A stretch of DNA of 64,000 nt from a virus: the IMG/VR virus record IMGVR_UViG_3300049460_000123, positions 1 through 64,000 of that record; one strand, 5' to 3'. Positions within the stretch are counted from its first letter, which is position 1. Every line of letters begins with the position of its first letter. This document shows, one piece after another, positions 8,227 to 16,847 of this stretch. The notes beneath the pieces were generated by a model. That model searched no databases. It was not told where the DNA came from and was given only the letters and a program-made list of their open reading frames with translations. Both the position numbers and the translations under genes were made by a program.

Positions 8227-8777
8227 GCATGACAGTCACAAAAGAAACTCCGATGGAGCATTACAGCCTGCGCGGCGATCATAGCGTGTGGGCCACGATC
8301 GCCATGCGCGACTATGTGCGCGCCAACAATGCCGGCAACGAGCTGCACGGCGGCGAGATCCTGATCAACTCCGATTTTGGCGAGTACGCCTATTCGTGGG
8401 GAAACATGGGCTCCCCGCTGAAGCAGTTCCTTTGCCGCATCAGCCGCGACTACGTGATTGACAAACTCACGAACGGCAACGACACCGAATTCGACTTTGA
8501 CGCGTCGCTCGCGGCAGCGAAGAAGGAGATCCGGCGCATGCGAAAGTCCGGCGAGATCACCCGCGCCGCTGCACAGGATGCGATGGACGATCTCCCGTCC
8601 GACAACACGGACCAAGACAATTTCATCCGGCGCCTATGGGATAACGAGCTATTCGCCGACGGCGACCCGCCGACCTGGTTCGTATGCACCCGCGATCGCC
8701 CGCAGATCACCGGCTTTTACAAGTACGTCTGGACGCCGTTCGTCGAGCACCTGCGCACGGAGATTGCCAATGGCTAG
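8223..8777 (+). CDS. conserved-type phage protein of unknown function
   Basis: A 184-residue acidic protein overlapping the helicase stop by ATGA. It contains aromatic-rich N-terminal segments (YSLRGDHSVWATIAMRDYV) and resembles phage and prophage hypothetical proteins found beside helicase and HTH genes. No catalytic motif is visible. Confidence 0.65.
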   Translation: MSMTVTKETPMEHYSLRGDHSVWATIAMRDYVRANNAGNELHGGEILINSDFGEYAYSWGNMGSPLKQFLCRISRDYVIDKLTNGNDTEFDFDASLAAAKKEIRRMRKSGEITRAAAQDAMDDLPSDNTDQDNFIRRLWDNELFADGDPPTWFVCTRDRPQITGFYKYVWTPFVEHLRTEIANG

Positions 8778-9174
8778 GCCACCAGTAGCGCGCCTCGCAA
8801 TCCTCGATCTCCTGAAAGACGCTGGCAAGATGACACGCGACCAGATCGCCGAGGAGCTTTCCATGTCTATGTCTACGGTAAAGACCGCGCTGCGGGCCGC
8901 TCGCAAGGACAAGCAGATATACATCGCCGACTGGTTGACACCGCCGCTCGACGTGCACGGCAAGCAGCAGGCAATGCACGCGATCGGAAACCGTCGCGAC
9001 GTGCCGATGCGGATCAAGCCTTGGAGCGAGTACTATCGCCGGTACCGCGCCAAGAATTACGCTAAAGTTCTCATCAAAGAGGAGATCCGCCGACGCGGAC
9101 CCGATAACCCTTTCACTCAACTAATCACCCAATGCCGATCAGCACCGAAGAAGCAGCAAAGCGCCACGGCGTAA
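8770..9174 (+). CDS. winged-helix DNA-binding protein
   Basis: A 134-residue protein from ATG 8770, overlapping the previous gene by 8 bp. Residues ~8-45 (ILDLLKDAGKMTRDQIAEELSMSMSTVKTAL) form a textbook helix-turn-helix/winged-helix, and the C-terminal half is strongly basic. It is probably a local transcription regulator or a DNA-packaging or replication accessory protein. Confidence 0.7.
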   Translation: MARPPVARLAILDLLKDAGKMTRDQIAEELSMSMSTVKTALRAARKDKQIYIADWLTPPLDVHGKQQAMHAIGNRRDVPMRIKPWSEYYRRYRAKNYAKVLIKEEIRRRGPDNPFTQLITQCRSAPKKQQSATA

Positions 9175-9335
9175 GCAAACGTCGAATTCAGCGCCTCATC
9201 CAGCAGGACCGGATCCCCGGCGCCGAGCGCATAGGCCGCGACTGGATGGTCCCCGACGACTTCATCATTTTGCCGCCGGACAATCCGACGTCGCACTCCG
9301 GCCAGAAGATCCGCACTAAGACGCTGAAGGATTGA
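9132..9335 (+). CDS. small MerR/excisionase-type HTH protein
   Basis: A 67-residue protein: ISTEEAAKRHGVSKRRIQRLI ... IGRDWMVP is the pattern of an excisionase-family (MerR-like winged) DNA-binding domain. It overlaps the preceding gene by 43 bp in another frame. The integrase lies 14 kb away, so it could be the recombination directionality factor or simply a regulator. Confidence 0.7.
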   Translation: MPISTEEAAKRHGVSKRRIQRLIQQDRIPGAERIGRDWMVPDDFIILPPDNPTSHSGQKIRTKTLKD

Positions 9336-9377
9336 GTCGTGACTACAGCATAGCCCGTGTACAACACACAGGCTATG
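9336..9377 (+). promoter_or_regulatory. GTCGTGAC promoter motif followed by a stem-loop
   Basis: GTCGTGAC (9336-9343) follows the TGA of the HTH gene directly, then TA and CAGCAT as the -10-like box. Just downstream CATAGCCCGTGT (9349-9360) can pair with ACACAGGCTATG (9366-9377) with one mismatch and a 5-nt loop. The hairpin ends 2 nt before ATG 9380, so it could mask the start codon of the phosphoesterase message. This is the only plus-strand copy of the octamer I found. Confidence 0.5.
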
Positions 9378-9379
9378 CA

Positions 9380-10693
9380 ATGGCTACCAAAGTACCTCAA
9401 GACCAGTTTGAGCGCACCGCGCGCAAGCACCAATTCAACGCGTATGCGACCGCAAAAGAGCTCGGACTCGATCACTCGAACGTACTCAAACGGATTCGCA
9501 AACTCAAAGAGCGGATCGGCGAGCAGCCGGCACACGAGCTCGAGCCTGCACCACCCGGCGCATATCGCGACCCCGCGAACCCGAAGCGCCTTATTCCACT
9601 GTCAGAAGATCAGCGCAAGTACCGCGCCGACTGGTCTGGCGAGGATTGCATCAACGAGCTGCGCCGCGTCGCGATGCTCGACGAATCGCGATCGGTCACG
9701 CGTAACTATTTTCGTGTGCACTCGGATATTTCAGAGGCTACGTGGTCAAAGCACTTCGGGTCGTTCCTCGAGTTTAAGCGTCAGGCAGCGCTGATTCTCT
9801 CACGCCATGCACACGGCCTCGAGCGCCACATCGCAAAGCACGCGAGCAAGGACAAGCAGCGCGAGATCAACGTCGAGAAGCGCCAATTCGAGGACGCATA
9901 CCTCCGCCCCAGCTCAAAGCGGTTTCAAACCGTGCTCGTCGGATCCGACATTCACGACATCGAGTGCGACCCATTCTGGCGCCGATGCTTCATGGACACC
10001 GCCAAGCGCGTGCAGCCGGAGAAGATCGTAATTAATGGAGACGCCCTGGACCTGCCAGAATTTTCGCGCTACTCGCAGGATCCGCGCGACTGGGACGTGC
10101 TGGGCCGAATCAAATGGCTCCATGAATTCCTTGGTGATCTGCGCACGACATCTCCCGAGTCGGAGATAGTCTACATCGCCGGCAACCATGAGGAGCGCCT
10201 CCTGATTCACCTCAGCGAAGCTACGCCCGCGCTCAAAGTCGTGCTGTCGGATCTGCACGGGTTCACGGTATCGAAGTTGCTCGGACTCGATCAATTCGAG
10301 GTGAATTTCATCTCGCGATGCGACTTGTCGACGTTCACGTCGGCAGACATCAAGCGCGAGCTGAAGAAGAACCACCACATCATGTATGACTGCCTTCTGG
10401 CGCACCACTTCCCTGAAGGCCGCGCAATGGCATACCCAGGGTTCAACGGCCATCACCACCGGCACGTTTCCTGGTCTAGCTACTCGCCGCAATTCGGCGC
10501 GTTCGAATGGCACCAGCTCGGCGCCGGCCACCGTCAAGCCGCGACGTATTGCGCCGGCGAGAAATGGGGCACCGGGTTTCTGCTCGCACACGTCGACACG
10601 CACACGAAGCAGACACAATTCGAATACATCGACGTGCGCGACTTCACCATGATAGGAGGCCGCTTCTACCAGCGGAAAGACGGCGAGATCTGA
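9380..10693 (+). CDS. calcineurin-like metallophosphoesterase with N-terminal HTH
   Basis: A 437-residue protein. The N-terminal ~45 residues form a helix-turn-helix (AYATAKELGLDHSNVLKRIRKL). The C-terminal part carries the metallophosphoesterase signature in order: GSDIHD, INGDALD, AGNHEERL, then HHFPEG and GHHHRH, all metal ligands of the calcineurin fold. I chose ATG 9380 because upstream codons run through the promoter motif and hairpin. The DNA-binding domain suggests action on nucleic acid (a nuclease or phosphatase at DNA ends), but the substrate cannot be deduced. Confidence 0.85.
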   Translation: MATKVPQDQFERTARKHQFNAYATAKELGLDHSNVLKRIRKLKERIGEQPAHELEPAPPGAYRDPANPKRLIPLSEDQRKYRADWSGEDCINELRRVAMLDESRSVTRNYFRVHSDISEATWSKHFGSFLEFKRQAALILSRHAHGLERHIAKHASKDKQREINVEKRQFEDAYLRPSSKRFQTVLVGSDIHDIECDPFWRRCFMDTAKRVQPEKIVINGDALDLPEFSRYSQDPRDWDVLGRIKWLHEFLGDLRTTSPESEIVYIAGNHEERLLIHLSEATPALKVVLSDLHGFTVSKLLGLDQFEVNFISRCDLSTFTSADIKRELKKNHHIMYDCLLAHHFPEGRAMAYPGFNGHHHRHVSWSSYSPQFGAFEWHQLGAGHRQAATYCAGEKWGTGFLLAHVDTHTKQTQFEYIDVRDFTMIGGRFYQRKDGEI

Positions 10694-10695
10694 TA

Positions 10696-11385
10696 GTGGG
10701 CGCGATCTATCGGATCCGGAACCTGGTCGACGGGAAGGTGTACGTCGGCCAGGCCGTCAACGTCAAAAAGCGCATGTATCGCCACTTGTGGGAGTTGCGA
10801 TCCGATCGGCACACGAACACCCACCTGCAGCGAGCATGGAACGCCCGAGGCGAGCACAGTTTCGTGTTTGAGATCGTCGACGATGACGTCGACCTCGCCG
10901 AGATCACGCAGCGCGAGCAGTATCACATCGATGCGCACCGCTCAGCCGATCCGGAATTCGGCTACAACAAGTCGCCAGCGGCTGGCAGCAATCTAGGCGT
11001 GAAATACAGCGCAGAGTCGCGCAGGAAAATGAGCGAGGCACAGAAGGGGCGAACGTTCACGGACGACGCGCGCCGGCGCATTGCGCAGTCGCTAACCGGC
11101 AGAGTAATTTCTCCAGAGACGATCGCCAAACGCGTTGCTAAGACGAAAGGAATGAAGCGGACCGAAGAAACGCGACGCCTAATGACGGAAATTCATTGCG
11201 CCAAGAATGGCACGCAACCGCTCGAGGCATTCGGCCGGACGCAGCACATCAACGATTGGGCAAGAGAATACGGGATAAACACCGGCACATTGCGCAACCG
11301 GTTGAAACGATCAGGCATGCCGCTCGAACAGGCATTGACGGCGCCCAACCACAAAGGGCGCCGAAAAGACTTGATAGCAGCCTAA
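10696..11385 (+). CDS. GIY-YIG homing endonuclease
   Basis: A 229-residue protein from GTG 10696. GAIYRIRNLVDGKVYVGQA is the GIY-YIG motif with spacing typical of phage homing nucleases; the catalytic Arg (KKRMYRH) and the downstream E of the nuclease fold follow. Residues ~100-165 contain repeated NUMOD3-like DNA-binding units (SAESRRKMSEAQKGR and relatives), and the C-terminus has a putative HTH. It stands between the phosphoesterase and the convergent leftward operon with no intron visible, so it is a free-standing mobile endonuclease. Confidence 0.88.
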   Translation: MGAIYRIRNLVDGKVYVGQAVNVKKRMYRHLWELRSDRHTNTHLQRAWNARGEHSFVFEIVDDDVDLAEITQREQYHIDAHRSADPEFGYNKSPAAGSNLGVKYSAESRRKMSEAQKGRTFTDDARRRIAQSLTGRVISPETIAKRVAKTKGMKRTEETRRLMTEIHCAKNGTQPLEAFGRTQHINDWAREYGINTGTLRNRLKRSGMPLEQALTAPNHKGRRKDLIAA

Positions 11386-11753
11386 GCAGCTTTCTCGATC
11401 GCGGCCGCTTCAGCAGCATGATCGGCCGCGACATCCATGCAGATCCCGAAGATCAACAACTGGCCGCACCGCTCGAACATCTCCGGATCCGCCGGAAACC
11501 AGCCGAGCCCGGCTAGAAAGCCCTCCGCATACCGCACCGGCGGAAAATCCACATACCGCACCGTCGAGCGCCAGCAATCATCGACAAACCGATAGATAGC
11601 CGCCGTGCGCGAGATCACTGGACCCCACTCCGCAAAGTCTGCGCGCACCTTGTCGCGCAGCGCGCCCTTTTCCCATTCCGTCATCCGCGAGCGCTCGCAG
11701 TAGAGATCGAACGCCTCGCGGAAACCGGCCGGAACCGATATTTGCGCTGTCAC
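11382..11753 (-). CDS. hypothetical protein, end of leftward replication operon
   Basis: A 123-residue protein from GTG 11753, which overlaps the TGA of the upstream gene. It is rich in aromatic residues, with helices near residues 10-40 (FREAFDLYCERSRMTEWEKGAL). Its stop codon overlaps that of the convergent homing endonuclease. No family recognised. Confidence 0.6.
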   Translation of the reverse strand: MTAQISVPAGFREAFDLYCERSRMTEWEKGALRDKVRADFAEWGPVISRTAAIYRFVDDCWRSTVRYVDFPPVRYAEGFLAGLGWFPADPEMFERCGQLLIFGICMDVAADHAAEAAAIEKAA

Positions 11754-12082
11754 TGCGATACCGCCGGCGGCGCACCGATCGTCAGCGCCGCGACGCCCGC
11801 ACCGAACAGCGACTCCTGGCAATGCTGGCACGCGTACGTGTGCCCCTCGACATACGCGTGCGCGCCGCGCGCCAACTCGCCGGCCAGCTTGAGCGCGACT
11901 CTCTCAGCATGCCCCTCCTGCTGGCACACCGAGACGCACAAATCGTAACCTACGCCCGTCGGCAGACCCGCGCGCGGGCAGACGGCCTGCGGATTGTGGC
12001 ACCAGTTTTCGCCGACGATGCGATCGCCGCTCGCGGTTACCAGAGTGCAGCGCACGGTCGTTTTCACGCAAGGACCAATCAT
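11750..12082 (-). CDS. nucleotide deaminase-like protein
   Basis: A 110-residue protein from ATG 12082, coupled to the upstream methylase stop by ATGA. It has GHAERVAL (HAE motif, ~res 65) and ACQHCQ (CxxC, ~res 91), the zinc-binding and proton-shuttle layout of the cytidine/dCMP deaminase fold, preceded by an extra CP and C..C that could hold a second zinc. It probably deaminates a cytosine nucleotide in the dNTP pool; its linkage to a C5-cytosine methylase is suggestive. The protein is short for the family, so activity should be treated as likely, not certain. Confidence 0.7.
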   Translation of the reverse strand: MIGPCVKTTVRCTLVTASGDRIVGENWCHNPQAVCPRAGLPTGVGYDLCVSVCQQEGHAERVALKLAGELARGAHAYVEGHTYACQHCQESLFGAGVAALTIGAPPAVSQ

Positions 12083-13467
12083 TTTCCAATCTCCGCGTCG
12101 ATGCGCCGCCCGAGCCATTTCATGCCGGGCACCGCCATTGAGTTACCAATCGCCTTGTAGCGCGGACCATCTTTCGCCGGCTTGCCGCGCACCAAGACAT
12201 CTGTGTGGCCATCCCTGAAGCCCTGCAGGCGCTCGCACTCAACCGGCATGAGTCTGCGCACGCGCATTCCGACCAACGCGCCGTTGTGGCGCCGTGGCCC
12301 ATTGTTTGCATCTAGCGTTGCATGTACGTCTGAAAGCCGCACCCCAGACTGACTGACCTGAAATGCCAACACTGGTGGCTCAGCTTTCGCCGGTAGCGTG
12401 TGGCACAGATCCGGACCGGGGCGGCTGCGATTAGTCGCACTCGTTATCTGGTTTGGATCAAACACGCAAACCGCCTGCGCCTGCGGGCTCGAGCATCCCA
12501 GCGCGCCAAACACTTCCGTGCTGCTCACCGGATCTTGTCGCGCATCAAACGCGATCGCTTGCAGCGCAAACGTCTCCACCTCAAAATCAATGCGTTGGCC
12601 TTTCGCCGTGAGGCAGGCGGCGACGTCGATGCTTCCGGACGTGTTCCCTCCGCCGTATCCGACAGGCTGAAGGAGCCCGGGAGTACTTCCGCAATCAGGT
12701 TGCCCGCGACGGCGGCCAAGGCTTGACGTAATGGTTCCGGCAACGTCTTCTTGCGCTTCTCGGCGCGGCGGAGAATCCCGGCGCACGCCTTCGGACTCAA
12801 AAAGTACTGCGGCGGGATCGAATCCGTCTCGAGCACTTGCGATAACGAACACACGACGGCGTCGTTGGGCCACTCCGAAATATTGGGCATCCAAGACCCG
12901 CCACGCGATTGCTCTTTGGGGTCCAAGCACATAACCAGCGTTCGACCATCTTTTCCCTGCCGGCTTGAGCGGGCAATCTTCTCCGGCCAGCGCTCCCAAA
13001 AAGCATCCAAAGGCGTTGTCGTCGGTGGACAGGACTCCTGGGACGTTTTCCCAAACGATGACTGCGGGAGGCTTTCCTCGAAAAGATCGGGCTGTGTCGA
13101 TTGCATTGGCGAGCTGGACAAATGAAAGTGTGAGTTGACCGCGCTGATCGGATAGGCCGCCGCGCAGGCCTGCAATACTGAACGCCTGGCACGGCGTGCC
13201 GCCTACCAGAACATCGGGTGCAGGCAGGGAACCGGAAATGATTGCCGCCGCGATCGCTGTCATGTCGCCGACATTCTCGACGTCTGGCCAGCGCTGCTTG
13301 AGCACCGTCGACGGGAATTTCTCGATCTCAGCGAACCACGCCGCTCGCCAGCCGAGATCCTCCCAAGCGACTGTCGCGGCCTCGATGCCGCTGCATACAG
13401 ATCCGTACGTCAGTTTTGAGGAGTCCTCAGCGCCTTGCGGCGCCGCGTTGTTTTGCGAGCGTTCCAT
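12079..13467 (-). CDS. C5-cytosine DNA methyltransferase
   Basis: A 462-residue enzyme from ATG 13467. Motifs in order are SGIEAATVAWEDLGW (I), GGTPCQAFSIAG (IV, catalytic Cys in PCQ), VWENVPGVLS (VI, ENV), QRRRRVFVIA (VIII) and AIGNSMAVP (X). A long variable region (~res 240-400) should be the target-recognition domain. It adds a methyl to C5 of cytosine in a specific site, most likely protecting phage DNA against restriction. It sits in the replication operon between the primase and the deaminase-like gene. Confidence 0.93.
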   Translation of the reverse strand: MERSQNNAAPQGAEDSSKLTYGSVCSGIEAATVAWEDLGWRAAWFAEIEKFPSTVLKQRWPDVENVGDMTAIAAAIISGSLPAPDVLVGGTPCQAFSIAGLRGGLSDQRGQLTLSFVQLANAIDTARSFRGKPPAVIVWENVPGVLSTDDNAFGCFLGALAGEDCPLKPAGKRWSNAGYVLGPQRAIAWRVLDAQYFGVAQRRRRVFVIASARDGFDPAAVLFESEGVRRDSPPRREAQEDVAGTITSSLGRRRGQPDCGSTPGLLQPVGYGGGNTSGSIDVAACLTAKGQRIDFEVETFALQAIAFDARQDPVSSTEVFGALGCSSPQAQAVCVFDPNQITSATNRSRPGPDLCHTLPAKAEPPVLAFQVSQSGVRLSDVHATLDANNGPRRHNGALVGMRVRRLMPVECERLQGFRDGHTDVLVRGKPAKDGPRYKAIGNSMAVPGMKWLGRRIDAEIGK

Positions 13468-13469
13468 TT

Positions 13470-16322
13470 TTAGAATTGCCCTTCCGTTTCCGAGTCGTCC
13501 GCCAGGATCGGCCCGAGCGGAATCGTGATGCACTTCGCCTGAATGCCGGCGAACTTCGCGGGTTTGTGCTCGTTGCGCGTGGCGCCCTTGATACGCAGCA
13601 GCGCGCCGCGCAGATCCGCCTCGAACGGTGTGCCGGACACCAGCGAGCGCAACTGTTCGGACTTGTTCGCGATCAGCAGCACCGTCTCACGTACCTTCAT
13701 GCCGTGACGACCGAGCAGCGCGTCGGCATCGCTTTTCGTGACTACGCCGACCTCCGGGCCGGCCGAAGCCTTGACGAGCTCGCCGACCGAGTAGCGTGCG
13801 CCCTGGTGTTGGATCAGCGCGGACATGAGCGTGCCGAGCGCACCTTGCGCCTCGTCCGTCTCGTTGTTCTCGCGATGCTCCGACCAGTCGAAACCCTCGA
13901 TCATCTCGTCAGCCTGCTCCGGCGTCGCCTCATCGCTGCACATCAGCGACCAGCAGCCGGCCAGCAGCGTGCCGTACTGATCGCCCTCGCGTTGCGATCC
14001 GAAACGCTTGGCCGCCACCGATGCGAACACCTCGATATTTTTCTGGATCACTGGCAGCATGTTGAGCGCACGGCGCATGAGGCGCGCGGCGATCGTCTCG
14101 TCGCTCTTGATCGTCACATACAGATCGTCCTTGAGCTTTTTCCAGCCGTCGGCCGCGTTATCATCCTCGCGCTTCGGACGCAGAGACATGACCGTCAGAC
14201 GCTCGACGTCGGCTTGATGCTTGATCGCGACCTGGATCGACGCCAGGCAGAACATTGAGCGGATATGGAACGACATGGCCTCACCGCCGGCCGTGCCCTT
14301 GAGCGTGCGCGCTTCAGATTCCGTCGACGCCTGGCGGATCAGAGACAGCACGTTCTGGATCCGGCGGATGTCGCCCTCCTCATTCGATTCAGACTCGTCG
14401 AACAGCACCGGACGCGCGTCGTTCTTGAGCCACTGGCGCACACCCGCCTCCGAGCTATTACCCTGAGCGAACAGCGACGAGCCATTCATCAACGGGAAAA
14501 CGTACTCGTTCAAGATACTGCTCTTGCCGCAGCCGGCGCCACCAGTCAACCAAATGTGCGGGCGCCAGCGCAGCGCGCCACAGATCGGCGCTAGCATCGC
14601 AAACCCGGCGAGCAGCGCGGCAGAACCCGGCATCGTCCAACGGAATTGCGTGGCGAGTTGGAACAGCTTGACGCCGTCCTCATCGCTCAGCGGATCCGCC
14701 GACGGCTCCGGCATCGCGATATCGATCCCGTAAGCGAAACGCGACTTGATGTCTTCCAGCTCCACAGATGCGCCGTCGACCGTCAGCCGGCCGCCGTGAT
14801 GGAACACGACGCGGCCCTCGTCGAGCCATGCGCCGCGTCCGCGCCGGCGGCTATTGTCGTAGACACCTTCGGCATAGCATGCGCGCATCATGAAATTCAG
14901 CGCCGCTTTGCCGTTGATCCCGCCCTGCTTGCCGTTATTGAAATGGGTTTCCCACCACATCAGCGGCGCAATGCCGAGCATGAACTTTTCGGTCAGCTCG
15001 CGCTCGTTGCGCTCCTTGACCTGCTTCGATTCGTTGTGGAAGAAGAAATATTTGTCTTCCTTGTAGCCGAGGCAGCGGAAATAACGATTGTCCGTCGGCA
15101 TGTCGACCTCGTCGTCGACGTGCGAGCTCGCCGGCGGATTCGAATCAACGGGCAGCATTCCCGGCAAGTAGTCCGGAGCGTCGAGCACATCCGCGCCCGG
15201 CATGTCTTCCCACGGCGGAACGTCGGCCGCGTTGACGGGCTCGCGCACCTCGACCGGCTCGACCACCGGCGCCGGCGGATTCAGCGTGTCAGCGATCGCG
15301 CTGCGCACCGCATCGGCACCCCCGAGCGTCATCAAGTCGTTAAAGTCGTTCGGCCCGCGAATCTTGCCATCAGGATTGGCGACACCCAGCGCCGCGTCGA
15401 ACGCCGGCAGCGCGATCAGCGCGCCGACCGCCTCGCGCACCTCGCGCGCACGCGTCAGACCGGGATTCTCGACCGGCTTGAGTGTCCACTGATCGTTGTC
15501 CGCGCACACGATAATCGTCGCGTCAGGAAATGCGCCGCGCATGAACTCTGCCACCGGAAGCAGGTTCGGCGCATCGAATGCGACGATTACGGCGTGCCCG
15601 GTTGCCTCGTGCAGCGTCGCGCCGGTCGCGTAGCCTTCACAGATCAGAATGACTGACTTGCCCTCGTGCTCGAGGGGTTTGCCGAACGAGAAGTAATGCC
15701 CGTGCTTGTTCGCGCCGCTCAGATAGTCCTTGTCGCGGCCGAGCTTCTTGCTGTCCGGCAGGATTGCCTGCAGCGAGTGAATGACCTTGCGCGACCAGAT
15801 CGGAATCAGCAGCGCATTATTCGAGATGAGCGACACCTCGCCCGTATCCTGATCGACCTTTTCCCACGTGCCGACGCGCAGACCATACGACTGAATGCCC
15901 TTGCGCTTCAGGTACGGATGATCGTCGCCCTCGATCGGCGCCGCCGCGTCCCAAATGCGATTCGCCAGCGCGGCGGCCTTCGCGTGCCGTTCTGCCGTCT
16001 CCGCCTCGCGCCGCGCGCGGTCCGCTTCCATCTTTTCGCGATAAGCGCGCTTTTCCTCCGCCGTCATCTGAGGACGGTCGACCTTCATCGCCCACGAGAA
16101 CGACGCGTCATGCCCATACTTGCCGTTGTGGCCGTACTTGCCGGCCGGGCGGTCGTCGACGTGCAGGACGTACCAGGCGTCTTTTACATTCTTGCCGTCG
16201 CCATCCGCATGAATTCGGTGCAGCTTTCCATCGGCGACAATATCCGCCGGATCGACGCGGATGTCCTGATTGAACATCGCATCGACGAATTCCTCGATTG
16301 CCTGCGTTTCATGCACCACCAC
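13470..16322 (-). CDS. TOPRIM primase with DUF927-type helicase domain
   Basis: A 950-residue protein. The N-terminal half carries a TOPRIM core: VILICEGYATGATLHEATG (~res 225-243, catalytic Glu) and ADNDQW (~res 275, DxD-like). The C-terminal half has Walker A GGAGCGKSSIL (~res 602) and FDESESNE (~res 641, Walker B-like) as in DUF927/superfamily-3-like ATPases of phage primase-helicases. It synthesises primers and unwinds DNA at the fork. The start lies in a run of three GTG codons at 16322-16314 behind a G-rich sequence; I kept the outermost. An operator palindrome lies 57 bp upstream. Confidence 0.88.
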   Translation of the reverse strand: MVVHETQAIEEFVDAMFNQDIRVDPADIVADGKLHRIHADGDGKNVKDAWYVLHVDDRPAGKYGHNGKYGHDASFSWAMKVDRPQMTAEEKRAYREKMEADRARREAETAERHAKAAALANRIWDAAAPIEGDDHPYLKRKGIQSYGLRVGTWEKVDQDTGEVSLISNNALLIPIWSRKVIHSLQAILPDSKKLGRDKDYLSGANKHGHYFSFGKPLEHEGKSVILICEGYATGATLHEATGHAVIVAFDAPNLLPVAEFMRGAFPDATIIVCADNDQWTLKPVENPGLTRAREVREAVGALIALPAFDAALGVANPDGKIRGPNDFNDLMTLGGADAVRSAIADTLNPPAPVVEPVEVREPVNAADVPPWEDMPGADVLDAPDYLPGMLPVDSNPPASSHVDDEVDMPTDNRYFRCLGYKEDKYFFFHNESKQVKERNERELTEKFMLGIAPLMWWETHFNNGKQGGINGKAALNFMMRACYAEGVYDNSRRRGRGAWLDEGRVVFHHGGRLTVDGASVELEDIKSRFAYGIDIAMPEPSADPLSDEDGVKLFQLATQFRWTMPGSAALLAGFAMLAPICGALRWRPHIWLTGGAGCGKSSILNEYVFPLMNGSSLFAQGNSSEAGVRQWLKNDARPVLFDESESNEEGDIRRIQNVLSLIRQASTESEARTLKGTAGGEAMSFHIRSMFCLASIQVAIKHQADVERLTVMSLRPKREDDNAADGWKKLKDDLYVTIKSDETIAARLMRRALNMLPVIQKNIEVFASVAAKRFGSQREGDQYGTLLAGCWSLMCSDEATPEQADEMIEGFDWSEHRENNETDEAQGALGTLMSALIQHQGARYSVGELVKASAGPEVGVVTKSDADALLGRHGMKVRETVLLIANKSEQLRSLVSGTPFEADLRGALLRIKGATRNEHKPAKFAGIQAKCITIPLGPILADDSETEGQF

Positions 16323-16378
16323 TCAACCCCCGTAACTCAAAACCTAGGGCGCAATTGTACGCCAACGCGCGCCCGCCG

Positions 16379-16396
16379 ATACTCTTTTTTGATTAA
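16379..16396. promoter_or_regulatory. 18-bp operator-like palindrome
   Basis: ATACTCTTTTTTGATTAA in the 76-bp gap between the primase start and the stop of the nuclease gene. It lies where an internal promoter for the primase would be expected. Confidence 0.55.
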
Positions 16397-16397
16397 G

Positions 16398-16847
16398 TCA
16401 CAGGAGGTTTTGACGCGCCGGCTTTTGCGGCCGGTAGTCGGCGACGATCTTACGCGCGGCCTCTGCTGAATTCGCGAAACCAGCGATTCCACCGGCATTT
16501 TTGACGACCTGCGTGAAATTTATCTGGCCCTTGCGCTTGTTGCCGCCGCCGGACTCCTTCATCTCGATTGCCGTGAAGACCGCGACCTCGCATCCGACCA
16601 TCTCCTCAGTAATGATCAAGCGAGTCCATCCGAGTGTATCGCTCGTGCCCTCGATCGGATCGCCCTTCGGATCCGCCAGGCCCAGCGCGACCGGCCGCGC
16701 GTTCGGCACCAGCACGGATCCGTCTACCAGGCGTTGCGGTTTGCCGCCGCTCGACAGCCATGCCTTGCCCGTGTTGACGCGGAACAGTGTCGTTCCGAGC
16801 GACGAGACGGCGAGCCACGCGCTGCGCAGTACGTTGGACTCTTTCAT
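16398..16847 (-). CDS. VRR-NUC-type nuclease
   Basis: A 149-residue protein with FRVNTGKAWL near residue 22, GWTRLIIT, then VAVFTAIEMKES (~res 88-99, the ExK-like catalytic strand) and KGQINFTQVVKNAGGIAGF, the conserved C-terminal helix of VRR-NUC/PD-(D/E)XK Holliday-junction-resolvase-like nucleases. It is placed between SSB-associated genes and the primase, as in many phages, where it may cleave branched DNA. Confidence 0.8.
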   Translation of the reverse strand: MKESNVLRSAWLAVSSLGTTLFRVNTGKAWLSSGGKPQRLVDGSVLVPNARPVALGLADPKGDPIEGTSDTLGWTRLIITEEMVGCEVAVFTAIEMKESGGGNKRKGQINFTQVVKNAGGIAGFANSAEAARKIVADYRPQKPARQNLL

